Source: Litorimonas haliclonae (lineage in GTDB: Bacteria > Pseudomonadota > Alphaproteobacteria > Caulobacterales > Maricaulaceae). From it: a stretch of DNA of 64,000 nucleotides. Made by a program: the position numbers and the translations under genes. The notes beneath the pieces were generated by a model. The model saw nothing but the letters and a program-made list of their open reading frames with translations, was not told where the DNA came from and ran no database searches. Positions 54,555-63,292 of this stretch are shown here, in pieces (positions within the stretch are counted from its first letter, which is position 1; the number at the start of each line of letters is the position of its first letter). The DNA is taken from NCBI RefSeq assembly GCF_965138505.1, contig NZ_CBCSCO010000007.1:1-64000 (forward strand). Direction: 5' to 3'.

Positions 54555-55235
54555 ATGCTCACTCTCATCATACCAACCCGAAACGCTGAGGCGTCTCTTA
54601 AAAAGACACTGCCGCGTCTGAGGGGGCGCAGGCTGATTGTCAGTGATAGCGGGTCGGAAGATGCCACGATGGAGCTGGCGATTGACGCCGATGCGACTCT
54701 TTGTTTCGGGAGCGCCGGCCGGGGGCCGCAATTCGCTCGCGGCGCGGCGCTGGCGAATTTGCGCGGGAGCGATTGGTTCTTATTCCTACACGCCGATGCG
54801 CAGCTTTCCTCAAATTGGCAGAGCGAGGTCGAACATCATATTTCTGCCTATCCGGACTCTGTCGGCTATTTTCGATATGGGCGTCAGGGCGACGGATTTT
54901 GGCCTTGGCTTCAAAAAACGCTTGTCTCTCTGCGGTGTTGGGCGTGGAAACTGCCTTACGGTGATCAAGGATTGTTGATTAGCGCGAGAGCTTACGAGGC
55001 GATAGGCGGATATTCCGATCTCCCTTTATTTGAAGATGTAGACATAATGAACCGATTGAAAGCGGGCCTTGGGCGCTCAAATATTAGACCTCTCGGCGCC
55101 TTTGTCGTCACAGACACCAGCGCATATGAAACGCAGGGCTGGTGGAAACGCGGCTGGCGAAACTTCCAGCTAATGCGCGCTTTCCAGCGCGGAGACTCAG
55201 TCTCCCAACTCATGCAGCGATATTATAATGACTAA
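54555..55235 (+). CDS. Glycosyltransferase family 2, TIGR04283-like
   Basis: The 226-residue GT-A enzyme starts IIPTRNAEASLKKTL, has SDSGSEDATMELA, SAGRGPQFARGAALA, and the Asp motif LFLHADAQL, then YGDQGLLISARAYEAIGGY. It lacks membrane helices. TIGR04283 proteins are often paired with TIGR04282 as here. Some are linked to arsenosugar synthesis, but no other arsenosugar gene is nearby. It overlaps the next gene by 8 bases. Confidence 0.85.
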   Translation: MLTLIIPTRNAEASLKKTLPRLRGRRLIVSDSGSEDATMELAIDADATLCFGSAGRGPQFARGAALANLRGSDWFLFLHADAQLSSNWQSEVEHHISAYPDSVGYFRYGRQGDGFWPWLQKTLVSLRCWAWKLPYGDQGLLISARAYEAIGGYSDLPLFEDVDIMNRLKAGLGRSNIRPLGAFVVTDTSAYETQGWWKRGWRNFQLMRAFQRGDSVSQLMQRYYND

Positions 55236-55818
55236 GCCAGTCTTGTTTATTTTTGCCAAGGCCCCGGTGTTTGGTCGCACGAAAACACGGCTGGCGGCTT
55301 CTACAGGCATCGTTCACGCCAAACGTCTCTACCGGATGATGGTGGCCCGCGTATTGCGTCGGGTAAAAGACCCGAGATGGAAAACGATACTGGCTGTTTC
55401 GCCGCCCAGTGCCATAGGACGGGTTCCGGATTGGGACGGTTACGCACAAGTGGCGCAAGTTTCCGGATCGCTTTCTCCTCGTTTGGCGGCGTGTTTCGCT
55501 CGCAAAGGTCCGACCATAGTCATTGGGACAGATTCTCCGCAGATTCGGTCGCAAGATATTGCGGAGGCGCTGCAAGCTTTGAAATCATGCCAAGTGGTTT
55601 TTGGGCCTGCCAAAGATGGCGGGTTTTGGCTCATTGGCGCAAATGGCCCTCTGCCTGACAGTGTATTTGACGATGTCGCCTGGTCAACGGAACGGACGCT
55701 GGAGGATGTGATGAGTAATGTTGAGGGCCGTGTCGAGACGCTGCGCTGCCTGACCGATATTGACGAAATTTCTGACCTTAGGGCGTATCGCCGGTTGAAT
55801 CCGCGCTTTGGGAATTAA
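55228..55818 (+). CDS. TIGR04282/DUF2064 nucleotidyltransferase-like protein
   Basis: The 196-residue protein has FAKAPVFGRTKTRLAAST near the start (the phosphate-binding loop of this family) and IGTDSPQIRSQDIAEAL, FGPAKDGGFWLIGAN as the GT-A-like core. It is usually encoded next to TIGR04283. Together they may form one glycan or lipid step. The 3' end overlaps the convergent MBL gene by 41 bases. Confidence 0.83.
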   Translation: MTKPVLFIFAKAPVFGRTKTRLAASTGIVHAKRLYRMMVARVLRRVKDPRWKTILAVSPPSAIGRVPDWDGYAQVAQVSGSLSPRLAACFARKGPTIVIGTDSPQIRSQDIAEALQALKSCQVVFGPAKDGGFWLIGANGPLPDSVFDDVAWSTERTLEDVMSNVEGRVETLRCLTDIDEISDLRAYRRLNPRFGN

Positions 55819-56617
55819 CCTCGGCTGAGAGCATTTTCAGGGAATGGTCAATTAAGCTAAGATCCGCCCCTTTTCCGTGTCCCGGCACGACGAGTTTAGC
55901 CTCTGGATATGTGGCCTTCACCCATGCGAGGCTTTCGGCCCATGTTGAGAGGTCGGCATCTGAAACATTGCCGAGGGATTTGCTTTCTGCGCCCCTGACA
56001 GCGCATCCGCCATAGAGAATGTTTTCGGACGGAATATAGACGACTAAATTGTCCTGCGCGTGGCCGGGGCCGGGATAGGCGACCTCTACATTTCCGACTT
56101 TGATACGTGAGCCAGGCTGTCTTAGCGCCGCGACAGAGGTGTTAGGCACAGGCCATCCGCTGCGCGCCGCCAGGGCGGGAGTGTCGGGATGGGTAAAGAC
56201 TTCCACGCCCTTCCATTCAGCCGCATCAACGCCCATGACGCGATCGGCGTGATGGTGCGTCGTAATAAGTTTTGTGACAGGCTTGCCGACTTCTTGCTCC
56301 ACGGTTTCGAGCAAGGAAAGTGTCGCTAATTCCCCCCAAGCGGCGTCGGCTAAGATAACATCCTCCCCATCCACAATGACAAGGCCATTAACCGGAATGG
56401 GGGACTGGCCGGGAATAGTGTAAGTAGAGGTGTGAACCCAGACATTATCGGCGATTTTAGAGAGTGTTATCGGGTAAGCCTTCTGCAAATCAGTGAGGGA
56501 GCTTTGGACCGGAGACGGTCTATCGGCTGACGAAGTATCCGAAGGAGTCGACTGAGAGTTTCCGCAAGCGCTCAAAGAAAGTAAAGAGGCAGACAGAAGA
56601 CAAAGGGCAAAACGCAT
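55778..56617 (-). CDS. Subclass B1-like metallo-beta-lactamase fold lipoprotein
   Basis: The 279-residue product has a lipobox LSAC (Cys18), a Ser/Thr linker, then an MBL fold. The full B1 zinc set is present: His121-x-His123-x-Asp125 in TTHHHADRV, His186 in PGPGHAQDN, Cys205 in YGGCAV and His247 in VPGHGKG. The run SLGNVSDADLSTWAES and KLVVPGHG closely follow B1 enzymes. The Lys three residues after the Cys in NDM/BcII is Arg208 here. A membrane-anchored lipoprotein is also the form of NDM-1. Actual beta-lactam hydrolysis is not shown by sequence. It is followed by udg after 28 bases. Confidence 0.8.
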   Translation of the reverse strand: MRFALCLLSASLLSLSACGNSQSTPSDTSSADRPSPVQSSLTDLQKAYPITLSKIADNVWVHTSTYTIPGQSPIPVNGLVIVDGEDVILADAAWGELATLSLLETVEQEVGKPVTKLITTHHHADRVMGVDAAEWKGVEVFTHPDTPALAARSGWPVPNTSVAALRQPGSRIKVGNVEVAYPGPGHAQDNLVVYIPSENILYGGCAVRGAESKSLGNVSDADLSTWAESLAWVKATYPEAKLVVPGHGKGADLSLIDHSLKMLSAEVNSQSADSTGDTP

Positions 56618-56645
56618 AATCAGTTCCTGTAGAAATTCAGACGAT

Positions 56646-57401
56646 TTATAACGTCTCTAGTTTTGCCCGCAAGCTTAGCAAGTCCCGCCACGCGTCCTTT
56701 TTTAGCGCGGGCTGGCGGAGCAAAAAGGCCGGATGATAAAGCGGCAGAGCGGGGAGGGTTCCCCCTCCGATTTCAATGTCTTGCCATTGGCCGTGGTTTT
56801 TCATGATACCCGTCATTCCGGTTAATGCGGTCATTGATACGCCGCCGACCAATAAAATGACTTTGGGTTTCGCGAGCTCAACATGCCGATCCAGAAAAGG
56901 TCGGCACATTTCTATTTCTTCGGGCTTGGGATTGCGGTTTTTGGGGGGGCGCCAATTTACTAAATTGGTGACGTAGAAATTCTCTTTTCCTAAACCGATG
57001 GCGGCGAGCATGTGGTCTAAAAGTTGTCCGGATTGACCAATAAAGGGTTTGCCTTGAATATCTTCATCCCGCCCGGGAGCCTCGCCGATAACCATGAGAT
57101 CGGCCTCCGGATTTCCTCTGGCAAAGACGGCTTGGCGCGCCCCGTCCGATAATGTCCCGGCGTCAAATGTCTGCATCGCCGCCCGAAGCTCGTCCAGTGT
57201 TTTGGCGGCTTTGGCAATTATGTCCGAATTGGGGAGAGGGAGGTCTTCCTGAGGCTTTGGCCGCGTGGGTTTTGCCGCCGCAGGGGCAGGCGGCGTCAGC
57301 GTCCTTCGTTTTTTACGCGGCGGGACGCTTGGGGCCAAGTCAGGGACGTCCACGCCGACTTTAGCATACCAATCGACCAGAGAGCGCAGCGCCTTATCCA
57401 T
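56646..57401 (-). CDS. Family 4 uracil-DNA glycosylase-like protein
   Basis: The 251-residue protein has a Pro/Lys-rich N-terminus (about 20-55) and the UDG-4 core: VIGEAPGRDEDIQGKPF, SGQLLDHMLAAIGL, LVNWRPPKNRNPKPEE and the late HPAFLLRQ. In thermophilic family-4 UDGs four Cys hold a 4Fe-4S cluster; here the N-terminal CxxC is replaced (FDAGTLSDGARQAVF), CRPP is WRPP, and only IEMC keeps a Cys. So the cluster is probably absent. It is 28 bases upstream of the MBL gene and 11 bases downstream of the RimK gene. Confidence 0.83.
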   Translation of the reverse strand: MDKALRSLVDWYAKVGVDVPDLAPSVPPRKKRRTLTPPAPAAAKPTRPKPQEDLPLPNSDIIAKAAKTLDELRAAMQTFDAGTLSDGARQAVFARGNPEADLMVIGEAPGRDEDIQGKPFIGQSGQLLDHMLAAIGLGKENFYVTNLVNWRPPKNRNPKPEEIEMCRPFLDRHVELAKPKVILLVGGVSMTALTGMTGIMKNHGQWQDIEIGGGTLPALPLYHPAFLLRQPALKKDAWRDLLSLRAKLETL

Positions 57402-57412
57402 TCAGTTTTGCC

Positions 57413-58816
57413 TTATTTTCCACGGGTTCTGAAAACTGTGCGAACGTTATTTTCGATGCACTGAATAATATCACCGGCGATATCGCCATTTGTAGCGTTT
57501 TCAATACCTTCAAGCCCTGGAGAAGAATTGACTTCGAGAATCTTAGGACCGGTATCGGAGCGCAGAATATCAACGCCGGCGACATTTAGTTTTAATATCT
57601 TGGCCGCCTTGATCGCCATGCGAGTTTCTTCGCGTTTGAGCTTGACGCGTTTCACGGTTCCGCCTTGATGAACATTCGAACGGAATTCGCCCGCTTGCGC
57701 CGTGCGCATCATGGCGCCGACGACCTTACCGTCCACTACGAAGCACCGAAGGTCAGAACCATTGGCCTCTTTGACAAATTCCTGAACGAGGAAATGAGCG
57801 TTGAGGCCCCGGAAAGCGTCGACGAGGGCCGAGGCCGCTTTACGGGTTTCCGCCAAAACAACGCCTTTCCCTTGAGTAGACTCAAGCAGCTTGACGACCA
57901 CCGGGGAGCCTCCCACGAGGTCAATAATTCCTTTCGTATCACGAGAGCTTTTTGCAAAGGCCGTTGTCGGCATGCCAAGGCCGTGCTGGGCCAAAACCTG
58001 ATGAGCGAGAAGTTTATCGCGGGAATTTCCGATCGAGCTGCTTTTGTTCAGGCAGTATACGCCCATGCTTTCAAATTGCCGAACAACGGCCATGCCGTAA
58101 AATGTCATTCTCGATCCAATTCGCGGAATGATGGCATCGTAACGCGGCAGCGGCGCGCCGTCATAATAAACCTCGGGTTTATGGGCGTTGATTGCCATAT
58201 AGCAGCGCGACGTCTCAATGCAGTCTACAACGTGGCCGCGGGCTTCCCCGGCCTCGATCATGCGGCGGTTAGAATAATTTCTCGGTTCTTGGGTGAGTAT
58301 CCCAATGCGAAGCGGGCGGCGGGGTATGGCCTTTCGGCCTTGGGGCTTCTTATAAACGGAGAATGACAATTGAGGCTGCTGGAAGCTCTGGCCTGGCGAC
58401 ACACTGACTTCATCAATAAGCGCTGAGCGGCCCAGAAGCATTCGGTATCCCATGGTTTCGCGATTAGTTAGTGAAATATCAATCGGCCATTTTTTTCCGC
58501 CAATATGGATAGTGGAGCGAATAACGTAGCGTAATTCGGTGGAGCCATTGGAGCTCGTGACATTTCGGCGGTCAATAACTTTCGCCGAGCACACGACTTC
58601 GACACCTGGATCAGACGGGTCAGGGTGCATGATGAAACGAACCTGAGGGTTGGCTTCCGTACCAAAGGGTTCAATAGCAACGGCATGTAAAGCGGATGTA
58701 CGCGCGCCCGTATCCACTTTTGCTTTAATCGCAGGTAGCGACAAATCCGGGAGTCCCACCCATTCTTCCCATCCTAAAAGGAGATTAATCGGATTTTTAT
58801 CGTCTGTAGAAGGAAT
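57413..58816 (-). CDS. rimK: RimB-RimK fusion: retropepsin-like domain plus ATP-grasp glutamate ligase
   Basis: The 467-residue chain joins two S6-modification activities. Residues about 1-150 match the RimB/DUF785 aspartic-protease-like domain (WEEWVGLPDL, KAKVDTGARTSALHA, GRSAL). Residues about 170-467 are a RimK ATP-grasp ligase (PRIGSRMTFYG, VVKLLESTQGKGVV, DLRCFVVDGKVVG, ILEVNSSPGLEG). In E. coli-like systems RimK adds glutamates to ribosomal protein S6 and RimB removes or limits them. No ATG precedes the conserved GWEEW segment in frame after the upstream stop. The start is taken as ATT at 58816, because AGGAG lies 6 bases before it and because a GTG at 58759 would cut off GWEEW. Confidence 0.85.
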   Translation of the reverse strand: MPSTDDKNPINLLLGWEEWVGLPDLSLPAIKAKVDTGARTSALHAVAIEPFGTEANPQVRFIMHPDPSDPGVEVVCSAKVIDRRNVTSSNGSTELRYVIRSTIHIGGKKWPIDISLTNRETMGYRMLLGRSALIDEVSVSPGQSFQQPQLSFSVYKKPQGRKAIPRRPLRIGILTQEPRNYSNRRMIEAGEARGHVVDCIETSRCYMAINAHKPEVYYDGAPLPRYDAIIPRIGSRMTFYGMAVVRQFESMGVYCLNKSSSIGNSRDKLLAHQVLAQHGLGMPTTAFAKSSRDTKGIIDLVGGSPVVVKLLESTQGKGVVLAETRKAASALVDAFRGLNAHFLVQEFVKEANGSDLRCFVVDGKVVGAMMRTAQAGEFRSNVHQGGTVKRVKLKREETRMAIKAAKILKLNVAGVDILRSDTGPKILEVNSSPGLEGIENATNGDIAGDIIQCIENNVRTVFRTRGK

Positions 58817-58827
58817 GGTGATCTCCT
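58814..58827 (-). promoter_or_regulatory. Ribosome site with ATT start codon of the RimB-RimK fusion
   Basis: On the minus strand AGGAG-ATCACC-ATT. The same AGGAGATCACC spacer precedes a normal ATG at 40925 (TPR gene), so this is an ordinary strong site of this genome with ATT in place of ATG. ATT starts are known from infC (IF3) and pcnB, where they allow translational control. Confidence 0.65.
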
Positions 58828-58994
58828 GATGTTAATTGCCTGAATCGAGCAATATGACCGAATTAGTCTGATATTATTTGCTCTGTGACGAGACGCGTCC
58901 TTGTCCCGCGTGTGAATACTCTTTAATCCCTTTAAGGAACTATCGAAGAGACTTAAAGGTTTCAGACCTGTTATGAGTAAAGGTAAAACATAAA

Positions 58995-60680
58995 ATGTCA
59001 GAAACGGCTACAGAAATAGAAGACAATAATCAGCGCGAGAGCATGGAATACGACGTCGTTATCGTGGGGGCTGGCCCGGCTGGCCTGTCTGCGGCGATCC
59101 GACTCAAGCAATTAGATGCAGACCTTTCGGTTGTCGTGCTGGAAAAAGGCTCCGAAGTTGGCGCTCACATTTTGTCTGGCGCTGTTCTTGACCCCGTGGG
59201 ATTGAGAAAACTCTTCCCCGACTTCGAAACGATGCCCGATTGCCCGGTGAAGTCCAAGGTCAAGGAAGACAAGATGGTCGTTTTTGGTCCGGCGGGATCG
59301 TTCAGACTGCCGAATTTTCTTCTTCCGCCTCTCATGCATAACGATGGGAATTATATCGTGTCTATGGGTGCGACTTGCCGATGGATGGCTGAGCAAGCCG
59401 AGAATCTCGGCGTAGAAATCTTCCCGGGTATGTCTTGTTCCGAATTGGTTTACAGAGAAGACGGCTCTGTAAAAGGCGTTGTCGCCGGTGAGTTTGGATT
59501 CCAAAAAGATGGCTCCAAGGGCCCTAATTATGAACCGGGTATGGAACTCCACGGGAAATATGTTTTCTTGTCCGAGGGTGCGCGGGGCTCTCTTTCCAGA
59601 GCTGCGATTGCCAAATTTGGCCTCGATGCTGACTGCCAGCCTCCGAAATTCGGTCTCGGCATGAAGGAGATCTGGGATATCGACCCTGAAAAACACTCTG
59701 AAGGCACGGTGGTTCATACAGCCGGCTGGCCACTAGGCGCAAAACAAGGCGGCGGTTCCTTTATTTATCACGCTGAAAACAATCAGGTCTTTTTGGGGTT
59801 GATCGTCGATCTGAATTACAAGAATCCTTATCTTTATCCTTATGCGGAATTCCAAAAATGGAAGACGCATCCTGATGTCGCAGAGCTTTTAAAAGGCGGG
59901 AAGCGCGTCTCCTATGGTGGCCGCGTCGTGACCAAGGGCGGCATTCAATCCGTGCCTAAAGTCTGCTTCCCTGGCGGGGCCTTATTGGGCTGTACGGCCG
60001 GGCTTGTTAATCTTCCGCGGATTAAAGGCAATCACAATGCCATGTTGTCAGGAATTGCGGCGGCAGATGCAGCCTATAATGCCTTGCAAACAGGTCGTCA
60101 GGGAGACGAACTTGTCGATTATGATGATGAGCTGCATGACGGGTTAATTGGCGATGATTTGCGTCCGGTCCGAAATGTGGCGCCGCTAAATGCGAAATTC
60201 GGTCCTTTCCTTGGCGGGATGATCCTCGGCGGGATGGATATGTGGGCGGCGACGATCGCGAAGATCAACATTTTTGGCACTCTGAAACATGCCAAGGACG
60301 ACGCGCTCTCGACCGAGCCAAAAGATAAACATAAGCCAATCGACTATCCGAAACCGGATGGAATATTGACCTTTGACCGCCTTACAAATGTGAGCTTCAC
60401 GGCGACAAATCACCGTGAAGATGAGCCGGGGCATCTCAAGCTAATTGATCCGTCGGTTCCGATTGATATTAACCTGCCGGTTTTTGATGAGCCCGCGCAG
60501 CGTTATTGCCCGGCGGGAGTTTACGAGGTCGTTCGCGATGATGACGGCTCTAATCCCCGGTTCCAGATCAACGCGCAGAATTGCATTCACTGCAAAACCT
60601 GTGATCTGAAAGACCCGAGTAAAAACATAGTTTGGACCGTGCCCGAAGGCGGCGGCGGCCCGAACTATTCGAATATGTAG
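58995..60680 (+). CDS. Electron transfer flavoprotein-ubiquinone oxidoreductase
   Basis: The 561-residue ETF-QO passes electrons from ETF to ubiquinone. It has the FAD site VVIVGAGPAGLSAAI, GAHILSGAVLDPVGL, the substrate-side SEGARGSLSRAAI, GGKRVSYGGRVVTKGG, and a C-terminal 4Fe-4S set CPAGVY...CIHCKTCDLKDPS. The membrane-contact hydrophobic segment is seen at GPFLGGMILGGMDM. It stands alone after a 178-base promoter region containing a six-codon frame (58973-58993), likely chance. Confidence 0.95.
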   Translation: MSETATEIEDNNQRESMEYDVVIVGAGPAGLSAAIRLKQLDADLSVVVLEKGSEVGAHILSGAVLDPVGLRKLFPDFETMPDCPVKSKVKEDKMVVFGPAGSFRLPNFLLPPLMHNDGNYIVSMGATCRWMAEQAENLGVEIFPGMSCSELVYREDGSVKGVVAGEFGFQKDGSKGPNYEPGMELHGKYVFLSEGARGSLSRAAIAKFGLDADCQPPKFGLGMKEIWDIDPEKHSEGTVVHTAGWPLGAKQGGGSFIYHAENNQVFLGLIVDLNYKNPYLYPYAEFQKWKTHPDVAELLKGGKRVSYGGRVVTKGGIQSVPKVCFPGGALLGCTAGLVNLPRIKGNHNAMLSGIAAADAAYNALQTGRQGDELVDYDDELHDGLIGDDLRPVRNVAPLNAKFGPFLGGMILGGMDMWAATIAKINIFGTLKHAKDDALSTEPKDKHKPIDYPKPDGILTFDRLTNVSFTATNHREDEPGHLKLIDPSVPIDINLPVFDEPAQRYCPAGVYEVVRDDDGSNPRFQINAQNCIHCKTCDLKDPSKNIVWTVPEGGGGPNYSNM

Positions 60681-60713
60681 TTTGATTGAACACTCACGGC
60701 AAAGCGGACATTG

Positions 60714-62441
60714 ATGACATTTTCAGAATTATATCGGCCATTGAAAGCCGCTTCGGTTTCAGCGGTTGCGCTCATGAGCGTTTTGATCGGAGGCGGCGCG
60801 CAAGCCGCCGAAGAGATGGCCTTTATGAACCAGCCGGAAGATGCGTCGCTTTTGGGCGATTATCTGGCCGGAACCTATGCGAATTTTCTGGATGATTCTG
60901 ACGCCAGGTCAAAATATTACTCGCGCGCGTTTGAGGCGGCGCCGACAAATGTGAATATTGGCCGGCGAGCCGTCACCTCTGCCTTAACGGCTGGAGACTT
61001 CGAAAAAGCCACAGAGCTGGCCCAAGAGGTCTACGCCGTAGATGACACGGAGAGCATGGCGTCGGCCGTCCTCGCCATAGATGCGTTTACAAAAGGCGAA
61101 CACAAAGAGGCAAAAAAATATCTCGATCCGAATACGGCAGATATCACCATGGGTATCGTCATGGCGTTCACGGATGGCTGGAACGAATATGCGATGGGAA
61201 AAGAAAAGGCCGCTAGAACGGCCTTTAAGCAACAAGCCGCTCGTCCTTATTTTGGGGAGTTAGCCAAGTTGCAAATTGCGAATTTGGAAGCCCTTGAGGG
61301 GAATAGAGCTGCGGCGGATGAGGGTTTTGAAGAGCTCAAAGAGACCACTCAATCTACTGTTGAAACAGCTCTTGCGACGGCCCGGCATTACGCCAATACG
61401 GGCCGGGAAGCGAAGGCTTTGGAGCGCCTTGACGCCTATATTGATGAAACTGGCCTCGAGAGCGGGCCGCTGCAAGCTTACGCTGCTGCCTTGCGCGCAG
61501 GCGACGACATTGAAGCGCCATTGAACGCCCGAGAGCAGTTGTCGCGTGCCTTGACGGACCCTTCATATGAATTTTTCCTGCGTAACCGGGCGGCCGACGC
61601 GGCGGAAGTTTATCTCCGCCTAGCACTTCATGTTGATCCTCAAAATGAAAAGGCCGAGCTTTGGCTGGCGAGCCTTTTGGAAAATACGGAGCGATCTGAT
61701 GAGGCTATGAGCATTTACAAAAGCTTTTCAGAAGATTCGCCTTATGTGATTTCTGCCCGCCTGTCGGAAGCCAACATATATTTTGACCGCGAAGACGACG
61801 AAAAGGCGTTGAGGGTTCTTGAGGATGTAAATAACCGCCACGAAACGTTCGTAACGCGGGAAGCTTTGGGCCGTGCCCGTCTCATTCGCGAAAATTATGA
61901 AGATGCACTACCTATTTATACGGCGATTATTGAGTCCATGTCTGAGGAGGAGGTCGCAAAAAATACGCAGCCCCTATATTTCCGGGGCATAAGCTATGAA
62001 CGCACGAAAGATTGGGAGAAAGCGGAAGCCGATTTTCTGCGTGTCTTGGACATAGAGCCCGAAAACGCTGACGCCCTCAACTATTTGGGATACACTTGGG
62101 TTGACCGGGGAGAGAACCTGGAAAGAGCTTTTGAGATGATCCGAAAGGCGGTTGATCTGGAGCCTCAGAGCGGCGCCATTATTGATAGTCTAGGCTGGGC
62201 TCATTATAAACTTGGCCAATATGAAGCGGCTAAAGTTCAGCTTGAGAAAGCGGTGGAGCTGTCGCCGTCTTCATCCACGATCGTTGACCATTTAGGCGAT
62301 GTCTACTGGAAATTGGGACGTTACCGCGAAGCCGGCTATCAATGGGAGCGGGCGCTGATCTATAATCCGACAGACGAAGAGCGCGAGACAATTGAGGCGA
62401 AGCTGAAGTCCGGCCTGTCCGGCGCTGAAACGGCTCCCTAA
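60714..62441 (+). CDS. Secreted tetratricopeptide repeat protein
   Basis: The 575-residue product has a signal peptide (cut after GGGAQA-AEE) and many TPR units, e.g. KDWEKAEADFLRVLDIEPEN, NLERAFEMIRKAVDLEPQS, GQYEAAKVQLEKAVELSPSS, RYREAGYQWERALIYNPTD. A codon TTG precedes the ATG at 60714; I use the ATG. Such proteins in alphaproteobacteria lie before ispE, and may scaffold outer-membrane or envelope complexes. It ends 8 bases before ispE. Confidence 0.88.
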   Translation: MTFSELYRPLKAASVSAVALMSVLIGGGAQAAEEMAFMNQPEDASLLGDYLAGTYANFLDDSDARSKYYSRAFEAAPTNVNIGRRAVTSALTAGDFEKATELAQEVYAVDDTESMASAVLAIDAFTKGEHKEAKKYLDPNTADITMGIVMAFTDGWNEYAMGKEKAARTAFKQQAARPYFGELAKLQIANLEALEGNRAAADEGFEELKETTQSTVETALATARHYANTGREAKALERLDAYIDETGLESGPLQAYAAALRAGDDIEAPLNAREQLSRALTDPSYEFFLRNRAADAAEVYLRLALHVDPQNEKAELWLASLLENTERSDEAMSIYKSFSEDSPYVISARLSEANIYFDREDDEKALRVLEDVNNRHETFVTREALGRARLIRENYEDALPIYTAIIESMSEEEVAKNTQPLYFRGISYERTKDWEKAEADFLRVLDIEPENADALNYLGYTWVDRGENLERAFEMIRKAVDLEPQSGAIIDSLGWAHYKLGQYEAAKVQLEKAVELSPSSSTIVDHLGDVYWKLGRYREAGYQWERALIYNPTDEERETIEAKLKSGLSGAETAP

Positions 62442-62449
62442 GCTGGTCC

Positions 62450-63292
62450 ATGTCTGCCTCAACGGGAACTGTTACGGAGATTGCTCGGGCGAAGATTAAT
62501 CTAACCCTCCACGTTGGGAGAGCTATTCCTGATGGCCGTTTTAAAGGGTATCACCCCGTTGATAGTCTCGTGGTTTTTGCGGATTTCGGGGATAGGCTTG
62601 TGTTTACGCCTGCCGAAGAGCCATACTTCGAGATTACGGGCCCGTTTGGTAATAGGCTGGAAACAAATTCCGATAACCTTGTGAGCCGCGCCTTGCGGGC
62701 GAGCGGAGCAACGTCTCAGTCTGTGCAATTGGAAAAGAATATCCCGATTTCTGCGGGACTTGGCGGCGGAAGCGCAAATGCGGCGGCCGTTCTGCGATGT
62801 TTTGATCTTGACGGACGCATCGAAGGGGCGCCGCTAGGGGCAGATGTTCCTGTGTGCCGATTGTCTCAGACGACCTTGATGCAGGGAATTGGCGAGAAAA
62901 TCACGGTCTTGCCAAATTTAGGGCAGCTTTCTGCGGTGCTGGTTAATCCGCTTGTTCCCGTTTCAACAGCCGCAATATTCACGGCTTTTGATTCAGAGGC
63001 CCGTGAAGAGTTGCCCCGCCAGAATTCGGGAGAAGGGTCATTGTTACAGCGAGCTCTCGACGGACAAAATGATTTGCAACATATAGCGGGCGAGTTAGTC
63101 CCTGACATCAAATCCGTGATTAACGCGATAGAGCAGCAGCAGGGGTGCCGACTTGCGCGAATGAGCGGGAGCGGCGCCAGCTGTTTTGGCCTTTTTAAGT
63201 CAGATGATGCGGCGGTGGCTGCGGCTGACATAATCAAAAATACGCACCCCGAATGGTGGGTTAGACCCTGTCGGTTAGGGGATGCGCCGTGA
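62450..63292 (+). CDS. ispE: 4-diphosphocytidyl-2-C-methyl-D-erythritol kinase
   Basis: Fourth step of the MEP isoprenoid pathway. The 280-residue GHMP kinase has AKINLTLHVG, the ATP loop PISAGLGGGSANAAA, and ARMSGSGASCFGLF near the end. The stop TGA overlaps the GTG of the next gene by 3-4 bases (GTGA). Confidence 0.95.
   Translation: MSASTGTVTEIARAKINLTLHVGRAIPDGRFKGYHPVDSLVVFADFGDRLVFTPAEEPYFEITGPFGNRLETNSDNLVSRALRASGATSQSVQLEKNIPISAGLGGGSANAAAVLRCFDLDGRIEGAPLGADVPVCRLSQTTLMQGIGEKITVLPNLGQLSAVLVNPLVPVSTAAIFTAFDSEAREELPRQNSGEGSLLQRALDGQNDLQHIAGELVPDIKSVINAIEQQQGCRLARMSGSGASCFGLFKSDDAAVAAADIIKNTHPEWWVRPCRLGDAP

Noticed and set aside
58973..58993. Six-codon leader peptide (MSKGKT) before ETF-QO
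   Set aside because: Too short, with no clear ribosome site and no regulatory codon pattern.
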